From Streptomyces sp. CB02923 (GTDB lineage: Bacteria; Actinomycetota; Actinomycetes; Streptomycetales; Streptomycetaceae): a stretch of DNA of 64,000 bases. The position numbers were made by a program, and so were the translations under genes. The notes beneath the pieces are model-generated. The model was not told the origin of the DNA, searched no databases, and saw only the letters and a list, made by a program, of their open reading frames with translations. The stretch is from NCBI RefSeq assembly GCF_001905005.1, contig NZ_LWKZ01000027.1:62001-126000 (forward strand), in the 5' to 3' direction. Below are positions 44,621-53,656 of the stretch, one piece after another. Numbering within the stretch: position 1 is the first letter of the stretch; every line of letters begins with the position of its first letter.

Positions 44621-45148
44621 TCAGACTCCCGCGCTGCCGTCGATGCGCTCCCGTATGAGGTCGGCGTGACCGCAGTGGCGGGCATACTCGGCGATCATGT
44701 GGTTGCAGATCCAGCGCAGGCTGACCCGGCTGCCCCTGAACCGGCCGATGCCGATGTCCTCCAGCGCGTGAGCGGCGGAGTTCTTACGGGCGCGCTCCAT
44801 CTCCTCCTGCCACAGGAGACGGGACTTGGCGAAGGTGGCGTCCTCGGAGAGCGCGAACCCGCGGTCGGCGGGCTGGACGTCGACGCTGGTGCTGAAGACG
44901 GTCGGGACGTCCTCCCCGGTCAGAACCCTGCGGAACCAGTGCCGCTCGACCTCCGCCATGTGCTGGACCAGGCCGAGGAGGGTGAGCGACGAAGGCTCGG
45001 CCGACGCCTCGCGCAGCTGCCCCTCCGACAGGCCTGCGCACTTCTGGGCGAGGGTGGTGCGGTAGAAGTCGAGCCAGCCCTCCAAGGTGGCCCGCTCATC
45101 GGCGTCCATGGGAGGGAAGATGCGTTCAGGTGTGCTCATGTCCGTCAT
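44621..45148 (-). CDS. DinB/DUF664 family protein (mycothiol-S-transferase-like)
   Basis: A 175-residue four-helix-bundle protein. ATG at 45148 (MTDMSTPERI) rather than an upstream Met. Metal-ligand histidines are in LVQHMAEVERHW and in CNHMIAEYARHCGHADLIRE, the DUF664/DinB pattern for a Ni/Zn/Fe site; relatives transfer mycothiol or bacillithiol to electrophiles. It is divergent from the aldo/keto reductase gene, 165 nt away. Likely a detoxification function; substrate unknown. Confidence 0.88.
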   Translation of the reverse strand: MTDMSTPERIFPPMDADERATLEGWLDFYRTTLAQKCAGLSEGQLREASAEPSSLTLLGLVQHMAEVERHWFRRVLTGEDVPTVFSTSVDVQPADRGFALSEDATFAKSRLLWQEEMERARKNSAAHALEDIGIGRFRGSRVSLRWICNHMIAEYARHCGHADLIRERIDGSAGV

Positions 45149-45313
45149 CGTGGCACGAGGGTCTGACAATGGAACCGAGCCGCCACTTCCCGCTCCGCAC
45201 CCCACACCCAACCGGAGCTCGCCTCTTCCCATGACCTCGAAAAATACGTTGCCCTTGCCGCCCTTCACGTCTTGGGTGTCCCCATCGGCCGACGAAAGGG
45301 CAGGGCGGAATCC

Positions 45314-46363
45314 ATGGAGCAGTCACAGCAGCTGGAGCAGCGTTTTCTGGGCGGGACGGGGCTGCGCGTCAGCGAACTGTGCCTGGGGACCATGACGTTC
45401 GGCAGCAGCGCGGACGAGGTGACGTCGCACCGCATGCTGGACGCGTTCACGGAGGCGGGCGGCACCTTCATCGACACGGCCGACATCTACGGGCAGGGCG
45501 TGTCCGAGGAGGTGGTGGGCCGCTGGCTCAAGGCCCGCGGCAACCGCGACGAACTCGTCGTCGCCACCAAGGTGTTCGGCTCGATGGGCGAGGGCGGCGG
45601 GAACGCGTCGGGCCTGAGCCGCAAGCACCTCCTGACGGCCGTCGAAGGCAGCCTGCGCCGCCTCGGCACGGACTACATCGACCTGTACCAGACGCACATG
45701 TGGGACGTGGAGACTCCGATCGAGGAGACCCTGTCGACGCTGGACACGCTCGTACGGGACGGCAAGGTGCGCTATCTGGGAGCGAGCAGCGTGACACCGT
45801 CGCAGCTGCAGAAGGCGCTCGACGTGGCACGGTTCCACCGCTGGGAGCCGTTCGTCTGCCTCCAGCCGCTCTACAACCTCCTGTCGCGGGAACTGGAATG
45901 GGAGCTGCTGCCGTTGAGCGAGGCGGAGGGCGTCGGGGTCATCCCGTGGAGCCCGCTGCAGGGCGGCTGGCTCTCGGGCAAGTACCGGCGCGGCATGACG
46001 GCCGCCCCGGCGGGCTCGCGCGAGGCGGCCTTCCAGGAGCAGCAGGGCCGTGAGAGCTGGCGGGACCGGGACACCGAGGAGACGTGGCAGGTCGTGGACG
46101 CGGTGCTCGCGGTCGCCGACGAGGCCGGGCGGACCCCGGCCCAGGTGGCGCTGCGCTGGCTGCTCCAACGCCCGGGCGTGACCGCACCGATCGTCGGGGC
46201 GCGCACCCTGGACCAGCTCACGGACAACCTGGGCGCCTGCGGCTGGGAACTGACACCGGAGCAGGAAGCACGCCTCACGGCAGCAAGCGAGCGCCCGCTC
46301 CCCCACCCGTACGACGTCCTGGCCCGCCCCAGGGACCGCTCGCGCCCCTCCCGCCGGGTCTAG
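45314..46363 (+). CDS. Aldo/keto reductase
   Basis: A 349-residue NADPH-dependent reductase. The catalytic tetrad is visible: FIDTADIYGQG (Asp, Tyr), VVATKVFG (Lys) and LYQTHMWDVE (His). The C-terminal NADP loop GVTAPIVGARTLDQL is also present. ATG at 45314 chosen since earlier in-frame codons look non-coding. Substrate not predictable; the shape is the YajO/YghZ-like open-barrel group. Confidence 0.92.
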   Translation: MEQSQQLEQRFLGGTGLRVSELCLGTMTFGSSADEVTSHRMLDAFTEAGGTFIDTADIYGQGVSEEVVGRWLKARGNRDELVVATKVFGSMGEGGGNASGLSRKHLLTAVEGSLRRLGTDYIDLYQTHMWDVETPIEETLSTLDTLVRDGKVRYLGASSVTPSQLQKALDVARFHRWEPFVCLQPLYNLLSRELEWELLPLSEAEGVGVIPWSPLQGGWLSGKYRRGMTAAPAGSREAAFQEQQGRESWRDRDTEETWQVVDAVLAVADEAGRTPAQVALRWLLQRPGVTAPIVGARTLDQLTDNLGACGWELTPEQEARLTAASERPLPHPYDVLARPRDRSRPSRRV

Positions 46364-46431
46364 CGCCGCGGTGGAGGGGCCTGAATCACGGCAGGCAGAG
46401 GGGCTCTGGCATCACGTCAGGGCCCTGGCGC

Positions 46432-46483
46432 CCACGTCATGAGGCCGTCGCCCCCTGCCACGTCATGAGGCCGTCGCCCCCTG
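46432..46483. repeat. Perfect 26-bp tandem duplication at the end of the wHTH gene
   Basis: The unit beginning CCACGTCATGAGGCCG is present twice without mismatch (46432-46457 and 46458-46483). The second copy contains the TGA stop of the minus-strand regulator gene (46463-46465) and its last codons, and the first copy lies beyond that stop. Confidence 0.9.
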
Positions 46484-46816
46484 TGGCCCGTCGCCCGCGG
46501 CGATTGCCCGCAGCGCCGTGAGGTGACGCTCGTACACGGTCCGTCCCTCGGCGGTCAGTGCGAGCCAGGTACGGGGGCGGCGGCCGGCCCGGCCCTTGCT
46601 CACAGCCACCCAGCCCGCCGCCTCCAGCATCGCGGCCTGCTTGGAGAGGGCGGAGTCGGAAACCTCGATCAGGTCGCGCACCACGGCGAACTCCGCCCGT
46701 TCCACCGGCGCCAGCGCCGCCACCACGGACAGCCGTACGGGAGAGTTGAGCAGCGGTACGAGGGCGTGCCGGGGGTGGCTGCCGCGTGGCCCGCCCGGGG
46801 ACTGTCCGGCCGTCAC
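46463..46816 (-). CDS. Winged-helix transcriptional regulator
   Basis: A 117-residue wHTH protein starting at GTG (46816), whose start overlaps the stop of the membrane-protein gene (GTGA, 46813-46816), so the two are coupled. The sequence LLNSPVRLSVVAALAPVERAEFAVVRDLIEVSDSALSKQAAMLEAAGWVAVSKGRAGRRP fits the short ArsR/PadR-like regulators (here cited in parts; helix 3 is SDSALSKQAAML) that accompany small membrane proteins. Probably represses the pair. Confidence 0.8.
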   Translation of the reverse strand: MTAGQSPGGPRGSHPRHALVPLLNSPVRLSVVAALAPVERAEFAVVRDLIEVSDSALSKQAAMLEAAGWVAVSKGRAGRRPRTWLALTAEGRTVYERHLTALRAIAAGDGPQGATAS

Positions 46817-47235
46817 GACGAACGTCGCCTTTCGAGCACGGCGCCTACGGCGAGCGGCAGCGCACAAGCCGGCGCGGCCACCGCCGCGTACACCCGGCTG
46901 TCCGGAAATGCCAGGTTCCCGAGCAGGAGCGCGGCGGTGTAGGCCGCTCCCCAGCAGCCCATCAGTACACCGTGCCGGGCCCCGAACCCGCGAGGCACGA
47001 TCCGCTGCCGGGCGGCGTACACCGATAGCCCCGTCGCGAGGGCAACGTTGGTCAGCGTGAGCACCGACGCGGCGGCGACGCCGTGCCACAGGAGCGCTAC
47101 GGGAACGAGCACCAGCTGCCCGGCCGCGTACCCCCAGAGATAACGCGCGTACCAACCACTTCGTGCCCGCGCTGCCCTCTCCACCGCTTCGGCCCGGTCC
47201 AATGCGCCCATGTCACCGCTGATTCCGTGCACCAT
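46813..47235 (-). CDS. Four-helix membrane protein of a regulator/membrane pair
   Basis: A 140-residue protein; Met at 47235 has GAGGGGG in front. Four hydrophobic helices (for example YAAGQLVLVPVALLWHGVAA and VLMGCWGAAYTAALLLGNLA) with short loops; basic C terminus (ERRRSS). The gene is followed directly by the regulator it overlaps. Two 19-bp repeats lie in the upstream region (47296-47333). Function unknown; similar pairs control membrane stress or secondary metabolism. Confidence 0.75.
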   Translation of the reverse strand: MVHGISGDMGALDRAEAVERAARARSGWYARYLWGYAAGQLVLVPVALLWHGVAAASVLTLTNVALATGLSVYAARQRIVPRGFGARHGVLMGCWGAAYTAALLLGNLAFPDSRVYAAVAAPACALPLAVGAVLERRRSS

Positions 47236-47295
47236 GCCCCCTCGTAACGCCCGGCACCCCCGGGCTTGCGCTGTCCCCCGGACGTACCGCTGCCC

Positions 47296-47333
47296 CTCGG
47301 ACTTGCCGCTACGTCTCGGACTTGCCGCTGCGC
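47296..47333. repeat. Two 19-bp direct repeats upstream of the membrane/regulator pair
   Basis: CTCGGACTTGCCGCTACGT (47296-47314) is followed by CTCGGACTTGCCGCTGCGC (47315-47333), differing at two positions near the end. They lie about 60-100 nt upstream of the membrane gene start and could be regulator half-sites. Confidence 0.5.
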
Positions 47334-47410
47334 CAAGCACTTTCCAAAACGGCAAGTAAGGGGCCTGAGAGCACTGTCGCTCCCCACCTGCCGGGAAATC
47401 CAGCCGCTTT

Positions 47411-49852
47411 TCAGCCGTTCTCCGTTGACGGCAGGGGCAGTTCGGTCCACACGGTCTTGCCGTCACGGGTGTGGCGGGCGCCCCAGCGGTCCGTGAGCTG
47501 GGCCACCAGGAGGAGGCCACGGCCACCCTCGTCCGTGCTGTGTGCGCGTCTGAGGTGCGGGGCGGTGCTGCTGGGGTCGGAGACCTCGCAGATCAGCGAA
47601 CGGTCGCGGATGAGCCGCAGGGTGATCGGTGTACCGCCGTACCGGTAGGCGTTGGTGACCAGTTCGCTCACCACCAGTTCGGCGGTGAACGCCAGTTCCT
47701 CCAGGCCCCACGCGGTCAGCTTGGCAGCCGTCAGCTCCCGCGCCTCCGCCGCGGCGGTCGGTTCGGCGGGCAGGTCCCATGAGGCGACGCTCTCCGGCGG
47801 CAGGGCGCGCGTACGGGCGAGGAGCAGCGCGACGTCGTCCCGCGGGTGGACGGGCAACAGCGCGTCGACCGCCGCCTGGCACCTGTCCTCCAGGCCGAGG
47901 GCGGGCTGCTCCAGCGCTCCGCGCAGCAGCCCCAGCCCCTCGTCGAGGTCCCGGACGCGTACCTCCAGCAGCCCGTCGGTGTAGAGGGCCAGCAGGCTGC
48001 CTTCGGCGAGTTCGAGTTCGACGGACTCGAACGGCAGGCCGCCCAGCCCGAGCGGCGGCCCCGCGGGCAGGTCAGGCAGGGTCATCCGGCCGTCCGGGCC
48101 CACCACAGCGGGCGGTACATGGCCCGCGCGGGCGACGTTGCAGCGGCGGGAGACCGGGTCGTACACCGCGTACAGGCAGGTCGCCCCGATGACCTGCGGG
48201 CTCTGCGGGCCGCCGTTGGCCGACTCCTGCTCCTCGGCGAGGCGGTGGACGAGGTCGTCCAGGTGGGAGAGCACTTCGTCGGGGGCGAGATCGAGGTTGG
48301 CCAGCGTGTGCACCGCCGTACGCAGCCGGCCCATGGTGGCGGCGGCGTGCAGCCCGTGGCCGACGACGTCGCCGACGACCAGGGCGACGCGGGCGCTGGA
48401 GACCGGGATGACGTCGAACCAGTCGCCCCCGACACCCGCCGCGGGGTCGGCGGGGAGGTAGCGGTGGGCGACCTCGACGGCCAGTTGTTCGGGCAGTTCG
48501 CGTGGCAGCAGGCTGCGTTGCAGGGTCAGTGCTCCGTAGTGCTCCTGGGTGTAGCGGCGGGCGTTGTCGATGCAGATGGCGGCGCGGGAGACGAACTCCT
48601 GGGCCAGTACGAGATCGTCCTGCTCGAATGCCTGGGGCCGTTCCGCCCGCCACAGGCTCACCAGGCCCAGCACCAGGCCGCGGGCGGCCAGCGGCACCAC
48701 GATCAGCGAGTGGGCGCCCAGGCTCAGGGCCCGCTCCGAACGTTCCGGGTCCTGGATGTACCAGCCGGGGCTGTTGGCCAGGTCCGGTTCGAGGATCGGC
48801 TGCTGCGCGGTGAGGCACCGGGCCTGCGGCGTGCCCGGGGCGAAGCGGAACACCTCGCCCACCGGGTACATCACGTCCAGTCCCTCCGCCACGACGGACC
48901 GCACGGCCGTACGGTGCACCGGAACGTACGTCCCCCGGGTGGGGTCCTGGCCGCGGGTGACCGGCTCCAGCAGGTCCACGGAGACCGCGTCGGCGAGGTC
49001 GGGTACCGCGACCTCGGCGAGTTCCCGGGCGGTCTGGCCGATGTCCAGCGTGGTCCCGATGCGCGCACTCGCCCGGTTGAGCACCGCGAGGCGGTGCTGG
49101 GCCCGGTGCCGGTCGGTGACGTCTTCCACCATTTGGGTGACGCCGAGCACCGCGCCGGAGGAATCCCGCATCCGGAACGCGGACACGGACACCACCCGTT
49201 CGTGGCCGGGGTCGGCCCGCAGGCGGCACGACTGCTCGGTGAAGATCAGCGGCTCGCCCGTCTCCAGCACCCTGCGCAGCCGCTCCTCGATGGTGGCCAC
49301 GTCCGGGCCGATCAGGAAGTCCTCCATCCGCAGGCCCCGGTGAGCCGCGGCCGGACGCCGGCTGATGCCCGCGATGGCCCGGTTGATGCGGAGGATGCTC
49401 AGGTCGGGGGCGTGCACGGCCAGGCCGATCGGGGAACGCCGGAACAGGCCGTCCAGGACCGAGCGGTCGATCTCCCACTGGGCGACCTCCGCCGCGGGCG
49501 CGGCGACGACGAACCACTCGTACCGGGAGTCGCCCCGGGTGACGGGGCGGACCCGCAGACCCAGCTCGACGCGCTGCCCACCGCGGTGCAGGGCCGGCAC
49601 GATCCCGGACCAGCCCGCGTCGCGCCGTGCCGCCTCGACGGCCTGCGCGGCGGCGGCCCGGCCGTCGTCGTGGAGCAGGAACGCGTCCGCCCGCCGCCCG
49701 ATCGCCTCCCGCGCCGGATGGCCGAGCAGCGTCTCGGCACGCTCGCTCCAGCCCACGACGGTGCCCTCGTCGTCGAGCACCACCGAGGCGGCCCGGCTCA
49801 GCGCAAACGGGTCCTCCGGCCGCTCGGTGAACTCCGGCACCGGTGCGTCCAT
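47411..49852 (-). CDS. PAS-PAS-GAF-SpoIIE phosphatase with RsbW-like HATPase
   Basis: An 813-residue signalling protein. N-terminal PAS domains (about 15-115 and 135-250, the second ending AFRMRDSSGAVLGVTQMVEDVTDR), a GAF domain (about 270-430), a PP2C/SpoIIE phosphatase (about 455-665; GGDWFDVIPVSS and VVGDVVGHGLHAAATMG carry the metal-binding Asp residues) and a C-terminal HATPase_c (about 690-810) with SELVTNAYRYGG. This fusion of phosphatase and anti-sigma kinase regulates SpoIIAA-like anti-anti-sigma factors in response to an unidentified cue. No neighbour gene encodes a matching sigma factor. Confidence 0.93.
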   Translation of the reverse strand: MDAPVPEFTERPEDPFALSRAASVVLDDEGTVVGWSERAETLLGHPAREAIGRRADAFLLHDDGRAAAAQAVEAARRDAGWSGIVPALHRGGQRVELGLRVRPVTRGDSRYEWFVVAAPAAEVAQWEIDRSVLDGLFRRSPIGLAVHAPDLSILRINRAIAGISRRPAAAHRGLRMEDFLIGPDVATIEERLRRVLETGEPLIFTEQSCRLRADPGHERVVSVSAFRMRDSSGAVLGVTQMVEDVTDRHRAQHRLAVLNRASARIGTTLDIGQTARELAEVAVPDLADAVSVDLLEPVTRGQDPTRGTYVPVHRTAVRSVVAEGLDVMYPVGEVFRFAPGTPQARCLTAQQPILEPDLANSPGWYIQDPERSERALSLGAHSLIVVPLAARGLVLGLVSLWRAERPQAFEQDDLVLAQEFVSRAAICIDNARRYTQEHYGALTLQRSLLPRELPEQLAVEVAHRYLPADPAAGVGGDWFDVIPVSSARVALVVGDVVGHGLHAAATMGRLRTAVHTLANLDLAPDEVLSHLDDLVHRLAEEQESANGGPQSPQVIGATCLYAVYDPVSRRCNVARAGHVPPAVVGPDGRMTLPDLPAGPPLGLGGLPFESVELELAEGSLLALYTDGLLEVRVRDLDEGLGLLRGALEQPALGLEDRCQAAVDALLPVHPRDDVALLLARTRALPPESVASWDLPAEPTAAAEARELTAAKLTAWGLEELAFTAELVVSELVTNAYRYGGTPITLRLIRDRSLICEVSDPSSTAPHLRRAHSTDEGGRGLLLVAQLTDRWGARHTRDGKTVWTELPLPSTENG

Positions 49853-50085
49853 CGCTTCGCCCCTTCGACTCGCCGACCGGGCCCTGCGCCGTCATCCCCG
49901 CGGCGACTCCCCAGGGTGACCCCGAGATCTGGATTGAGCAGCTGAGCCCAGTATCGTTTCGGGCCGCCTGCCCCGCGCCCCGGGCGGGGAGCGGGTGGCT
50001 CGGCCGAGTGGGTGGGTGGAAGGTGGAGGGGGTGGTTTCGAGGTGGTTCAGGATGGTTGTTCTGTAGTGGGTGGGTTCGGAGGGC

Positions 50086-51465
50086 TTAGGAGGGCGGGCG
50101 GAGGGGCGCCAGCTCCGCTTGTCCGTGCGGGGCTGGCGACCGTCCGGCCGTCGGGCGCGTGCACGCCCACACCACCAGCCCGAGGCAGCTGAACGCGGCG
50201 CCCAGTGCGCATACGGCGCCCCAGCCGGCCACCGTGTAGAGGGATGTTGCGGCGAGGGCTCCGGTGGCGCTGCCGATCGAGTAGAAGACCATGTATCCGC
50301 CGATCAGCCGACTGCCCGCGTCCGGGTGGAGCGCGTAGATCAGGGCCTGGTTGGTGACATGGACCGCCTGCACGGCGAGGTCGAGAAGGAACACCCCGGC
50401 AATCAGGGCCCAGAGCGAACTGCGGGTGAAAGCCAAGGGCAGCCACGAGGCGGCGAGCAGGGACAGGGCGATGCCGGTGGTCCGCCGGGCGAGTCCGCGG
50501 TCGTTCAGGCGGCCCGCCACGGTCGCGGCCAGGGCACCGGCGACACCGATCAGCCCCAGTGCCCCGATCGCGCTGTGGGGCAGGAAGTACGGGGCCTCGC
50601 TAAGCGGCAGCGCGACGCTGCTCCACAGGGTGCTGAAGGCGGCGAAGATCAACAGGCCGAACAGGGCCCGGAGCCGCAGCAGTCGTTCCCGTGCGAACAG
50701 GGTGACCGTGGAGCGCAGGAGCTGCCCGTAGCGCAGGGTTGCCGACGGGGCACCGCCGTGGCGCGGCAGCACTCCGTACAGGATCAGGGCGAGCAGCGCG
50801 GTGAGCACCGCGGAGGCGAGGTAGACGGAGCGCCAGCCCGCGAGATCCGCCATGAGGCCGGAGGCGGTGCGGGCGAGCAGGATTCCGATGACCACACCGC
50901 TGGTGACCAGGCCGACGACCCGTCCGCGCCCGGCGGGAGGGGCCAGCGATGCCGCGAAGGCCACCAGCGTCTGCGTGACGACGGCGAGGAGCCCCGTCGC
51001 GGCCATGCCCGTGAGCAGGATCGCCGCCGTACGGGCGGCGGCGACCACGGACAGCACCACCACCAGAAGCAGCAGCTGGGCCACGATGAGCCGTCTGCGG
51101 TCGGCCACGTCACCCAGGGGCACGAGGAAGAAGAGGCCCAGCCCGTATCCGACGTGCGTGAGCGTGACGACGCTGCCGACGAGCGCCGGGCTCATGGCGA
51201 GGTCGTGACCCATCGTCACCAGGAGCGGCTGGGAGAAGTAGACGTTGGCCACCGCGGCCCCGCAGGCGACGGCGAACAGGATGACGACGCCACGCGAGAG
51301 GACGGGCACGGGGTTTTCCCCGCTTCGGGTCACGGTCCGTCGGGTCAGAGGTTTACCGGGTTTACCGGGTTTACCGGCCTCACTGCCCTCACCGGCTTCA
51401 CGGGCCTCGCCGTTGACGGTCATCGGCGCCCGTCCGCCCTTCCGCTGCTCCGCCACTCCACCCAC
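50086..51465 (-). CDS. MFS transporter (DHA1-type)
   Basis: A 459-residue permease with about 12 hydrophobic helices. The N-terminal cytoplasmic tail contains three GKP repeats (three tandem 9-bp units, 51355-51381). Motif A-like region GDVADRRRLIVAQ, LTHVGYGLGLFFLVPLG and a long central loop are present. The start could also be the Met at 51423; GTG at 51465 is used here. It is divergent from the HxlR regulator, so its expression probably depends on it. Substrate unknown; the architecture suggests drug or metabolite efflux. Confidence 0.9.
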   Translation of the reverse strand: MGGVAEQRKGGRAPMTVNGEAREAGEGSEAGKPGKPGKPLTRRTVTRSGENPVPVLSRGVVILFAVACGAAVANVYFSQPLLVTMGHDLAMSPALVGSVVTLTHVGYGLGLFFLVPLGDVADRRRLIVAQLLLLVVVLSVVAAARTAAILLTGMAATGLLAVVTQTLVAFAASLAPPAGRGRVVGLVTSGVVIGILLARTASGLMADLAGWRSVYLASAVLTALLALILYGVLPRHGGAPSATLRYGQLLRSTVTLFARERLLRLRALFGLLIFAAFSTLWSSVALPLSEAPYFLPHSAIGALGLIGVAGALAATVAGRLNDRGLARRTTGIALSLLAASWLPLAFTRSSLWALIAGVFLLDLAVQAVHVTNQALIYALHPDAGSRLIGGYMVFYSIGSATGALAATSLYTVAGWGAVCALGAAFSCLGLVVWACTRPTAGRSPAPHGQAELAPLRPPS

Positions 51466-51483
51466 CCCAGTCTAGTTTCATCT

Positions 51484-51524
51484 TGCTACCACTATCTCCG
51501 GCGAAGATAGCCGCCGCGGTAGCA
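51484..51524. promoter_or_regulatory. Nested dyads in the MFS-HxlR divergent promoter
   Basis: TGCTACC (51484-51490) pairs with GGTAGCA (51518-51524), and inside it CTATCT (51492-51497) pairs with AGATAG (51505-51510), both perfect. This layered symmetry in a 72-nt divergent region is a likely HxlR binding site controlling transporter and regulator together. Confidence 0.6.
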
Positions 51525-51537
51525 TGTTGCAACCGTC

Positions 51538-52017
51538 ATGGGTGAAGTGGAGAGTGAGGCACGCATGGTGACGAGGAAGCGCTTCGACGACAGCGACTGT
51601 CCCGTCGCCCGGTCGGTGGACGCGATCGGCGACTGGTGGTCCCTGCTGATCGTGCGGGACGCCTTCGACGGCAGCCGGCGCTTCGGGGAGTTCCAGCGCA
51701 GCCTCGGCGTGGCGAAGAACATCCTCACCGCGCGGCTGCGCACCCTGGTCGCCGGAGGTGTCCTCGAATCCGTCCCCGCCTCGGACGGCAGTGCCTACCG
51801 CGAGTACGTACTGACCCCGAAGGGGCAGGCGCTCTTCCCCGTCATCGTGGCACTGCGGCAGTGGGGCGAACAGAACTTCTTCGCCCCCGACGAACCACAC
51901 TCACAGTTGGTGGACCGCCGGCAGGGACTCGGCCTCCGCACACTGGAAGTGCTGTCCGCGGACGGGCGGCGGCTGAGCCCCGACGACACCACGGTCCACA
52001 AGGTCCCCACTCAGTGA
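51538..52017 (+). CDS. HxlR-family transcriptional regulator
   Basis: A 159-residue (or 150, from Met at 51565) winged-helix regulator. The Cys near the start in DDSDCPVARSVDAIGDWWSLLIVRDAF is typical of HxlR proteins, which sense electrophiles or reactive species, followed by the RFGEFQRSLGVAKNILTARLRTL HTH and a wing. The preferred start may be the second Met, which has GTGAGG in front. Controls the divergent MFS gene, probably as a redox or aldehyde-responsive repressor. Confidence 0.9.
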   Translation: MGEVESEARMVTRKRFDDSDCPVARSVDAIGDWWSLLIVRDAFDGSRRFGEFQRSLGVAKNILTARLRTLVAGGVLESVPASDGSAYREYVLTPKGQALFPVIVALRQWGEQNFFAPDEPHSQLVDRRQGLGLRTLEVLSADGRRLSPDDTTVHKVPTQ

Positions 52018-52126
52018 AAGGCGTCCGCCCAGCTACATTGGCCCCAGCGGCCCCGGTGGCCCCGGTGAACTCAGCGATCTGAGCCGGGCCCGGTGCGGAT
52101 GCGGACTGACGCTCGACGTGCGACGG

Positions 52127-52432
52127 TCACGCGGCGGGCAGCGCCGCCCCGGCACCCATGGTCCCGGCGGCCTCCGCAGGGAGTACGGAACCGCCCTGGC
52201 CCGCCATCTCGGAGAGCACGGAGTCGTCCTCGACCCGGGCGCCCGGCAGCCGGTGCCGGGCCGCGATCAGTGCGGTGTCGACGTCGCGGGTACCGGTGGA
52301 CACGCACAAGGTGTAGACGACGTCGTCCATCCGCTGCCGGACCTCCGGGCTCCCGTCCGCCGCGTTCAGTACGCGCAGCGTCTCGTACTGCTCGACCAGG
52401 TCACGCAGCACAGCAGGGTGAGCCAGCAACAT
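52127..52432 (-). CDS. DUF5133 family protein
   Basis: A 101-residue protein; ATG at 52432 is preceded by GAGGAGG. The sequence LLAHPAVLRDLVEQYETLR...VRQRMDDVVYTLCVSTGTRDVDTALIAAR matches the actinomycete-specific DUF5133 family, small soluble proteins found near developmental and antibiotic genes with unknown function. The Cys in YTLCVST is conserved. It ends in an Ala/Gly-rich tail. Isolated gene. Confidence 0.8.
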   Translation of the reverse strand: MLLAHPAVLRDLVEQYETLRVLNAADGSPEVRQRMDDVVYTLCVSTGTRDVDTALIAARHRLPGARVEDDSVLSEMAGQGGSVLPAEAAGTMGAGAALPAA

Positions 52433-52592
52433 CAGGGGCCTCCTCGTTTGCCACCGTCCGTGAACAACTGCGCTCCGTGTACCCGGCCGACTCCCCCGTA
52501 CGCCCCTCACTTTCCCCGCGGCACGAACACCTCACGGAGCCCCCGCGCGCCCCCCCCACCGCCCCAGCCCAATACACCGCCCCTCCCCCTCC

Positions 52593-53450
52593 TCACCCGG
52601 CGAACTCGGGCTGCGCCAGCCCCCGTCCGGCGTCCGGCACCACCAGGAGCGAGCCGCCGAGCGGCGCCGTGCCCGGTCCGCCGCGCGCCGTGGTGACGTA
52701 GAGATCGGTGAGCGCGGCGCCGCCGAACGCGCAGGCCGTGGGGAGTCCGACGGGCATCCGTACGACCCGCTCCAGCACGCCGTCGGCGCTGTAGTGCCGC
52801 ACCTGCGCCCCCTTGAACATCGCCACCCACACCCCGCCCTCGGCGTCCACCGCCAGCCCGTCCGGGTAGCCCGCCGTGTGCGCCGGCTCCTCGATCTCCA
52901 CGAAGGAGCGCCGATCGGCCACCAGGCCCTCGTCGGTGACGTCGAAGACGTCGACGCGCCGGGTGGGCGTGTCGATGTAGTACATCCGCCGGCCGTCCGG
53001 GCTCCACCCGGTGCCGTTGCTCACCGTGACGTCCGACAGGACACGGGTGGCGCGGCCGTCCGGCGCGATCCGGGTCAGCGTGCCGCGGCCCGGCGCCTCG
53101 TCGTACGCCATGGTGCCCGCCCACAAGGATCCGTCGGGCGCCACGGCGGCGTCGTTGCCCCGGCGTCCGGCCACGGGTTCGCGGCACAGCCACGCGAAGG
53201 CGCCCTCCGCGTCGTACGCGCCCACGCCGTCCCGCAGGTTGACCACCAGCCCGCCACCGGCGCGCGGCTTGGCCGCGCCGACGTGCTGCTCGGTGGCCAG
53301 GACGGTACGGCGGCCGGTGGCCGGGTCGAGGGTGTGGACACGGGCGGAGAGGATGTCCACCCAGATCAGCCGCCCGGCACGAGCGTCCCACGTGGGCCCC
53401 TCACCGAGCCGGGCCGGCGCGTCGACAGCCACCTCCCAGGCCCTGGTCAC
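52593..53450 (-). CDS. SMP-30/gluconolactonase-like beta-propeller lactonase
   Basis: A 285-residue six-bladed propeller. Metal ligands of the family are recognisable: LGEGPTWDARAGRLIWVDI near the start (Glu), VSNGTGWSPDGRRMYYIDT (Asn, about 145-163) and GYPDGLAVDAEGGVW (Asp, about 195-209). SMP-30 proteins hydrolyse sugar or other lactones, and in streptomycetes are also found with gamma-butyrolactone signals. Cytosolic: no signal. The start overlaps the next small ORF (GTGA). Confidence 0.9.
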   Translation of the reverse strand: MTRAWEVAVDAPARLGEGPTWDARAGRLIWVDILSARVHTLDPATGRRTVLATEQHVGAAKPRAGGGLVVNLRDGVGAYDAEGAFAWLCREPVAGRRGNDAAVAPDGSLWAGTMAYDEAPGRGTLTRIAPDGRATRVLSDVTVSNGTGWSPDGRRMYYIDTPTRRVDVFDVTDEGLVADRRSFVEIEEPAHTAGYPDGLAVDAEGGVWVAMFKGAQVRHYSADGVLERVVRMPVGLPTACAFGGAALTDLYVTTARGGPGTAPLGGSLLVVPDAGRGLAQPEFAG

Positions 53451-53638
53451 GGCCGCCCCCGGTGGCCGAGCCGCGTGGACGGGTCCCCGTCCGCCGGAAC
53501 GCGTTCGACCGCCGCGGGCGCCGTCCGTACGGCGTGAGTGCTGGTCACCTTGGCAACGTAGATGACGTCGGCCCCTACGAGCAGCGCGACGCGCGCGGTC
53601 TCCTCGCGCGTCTCGGCGACCTCACGGACGTCGTACAT
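53447..53638 (-). CDS. Small ORF of uncertain status (63 aa)
   Basis: The stop overlaps the start of the lactonase gene (53447-53450), compatible with translational coupling. The protein MYDVREVAETREETARVALL... then a hydrophobic VGADVIYVAKV has no recognisable domain and its codon pattern is only moderately coding. It may be a real leader-type ORF or an accident. Confidence 0.3.
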   Translation of the reverse strand: MYDVREVAETREETARVALLVGADVIYVAKVTSTHAVRTAPAAVERVPADGDPSTRLGHRGRP

Positions 53639-53656
53639 TCTCAGTGGGTCAGTGGG

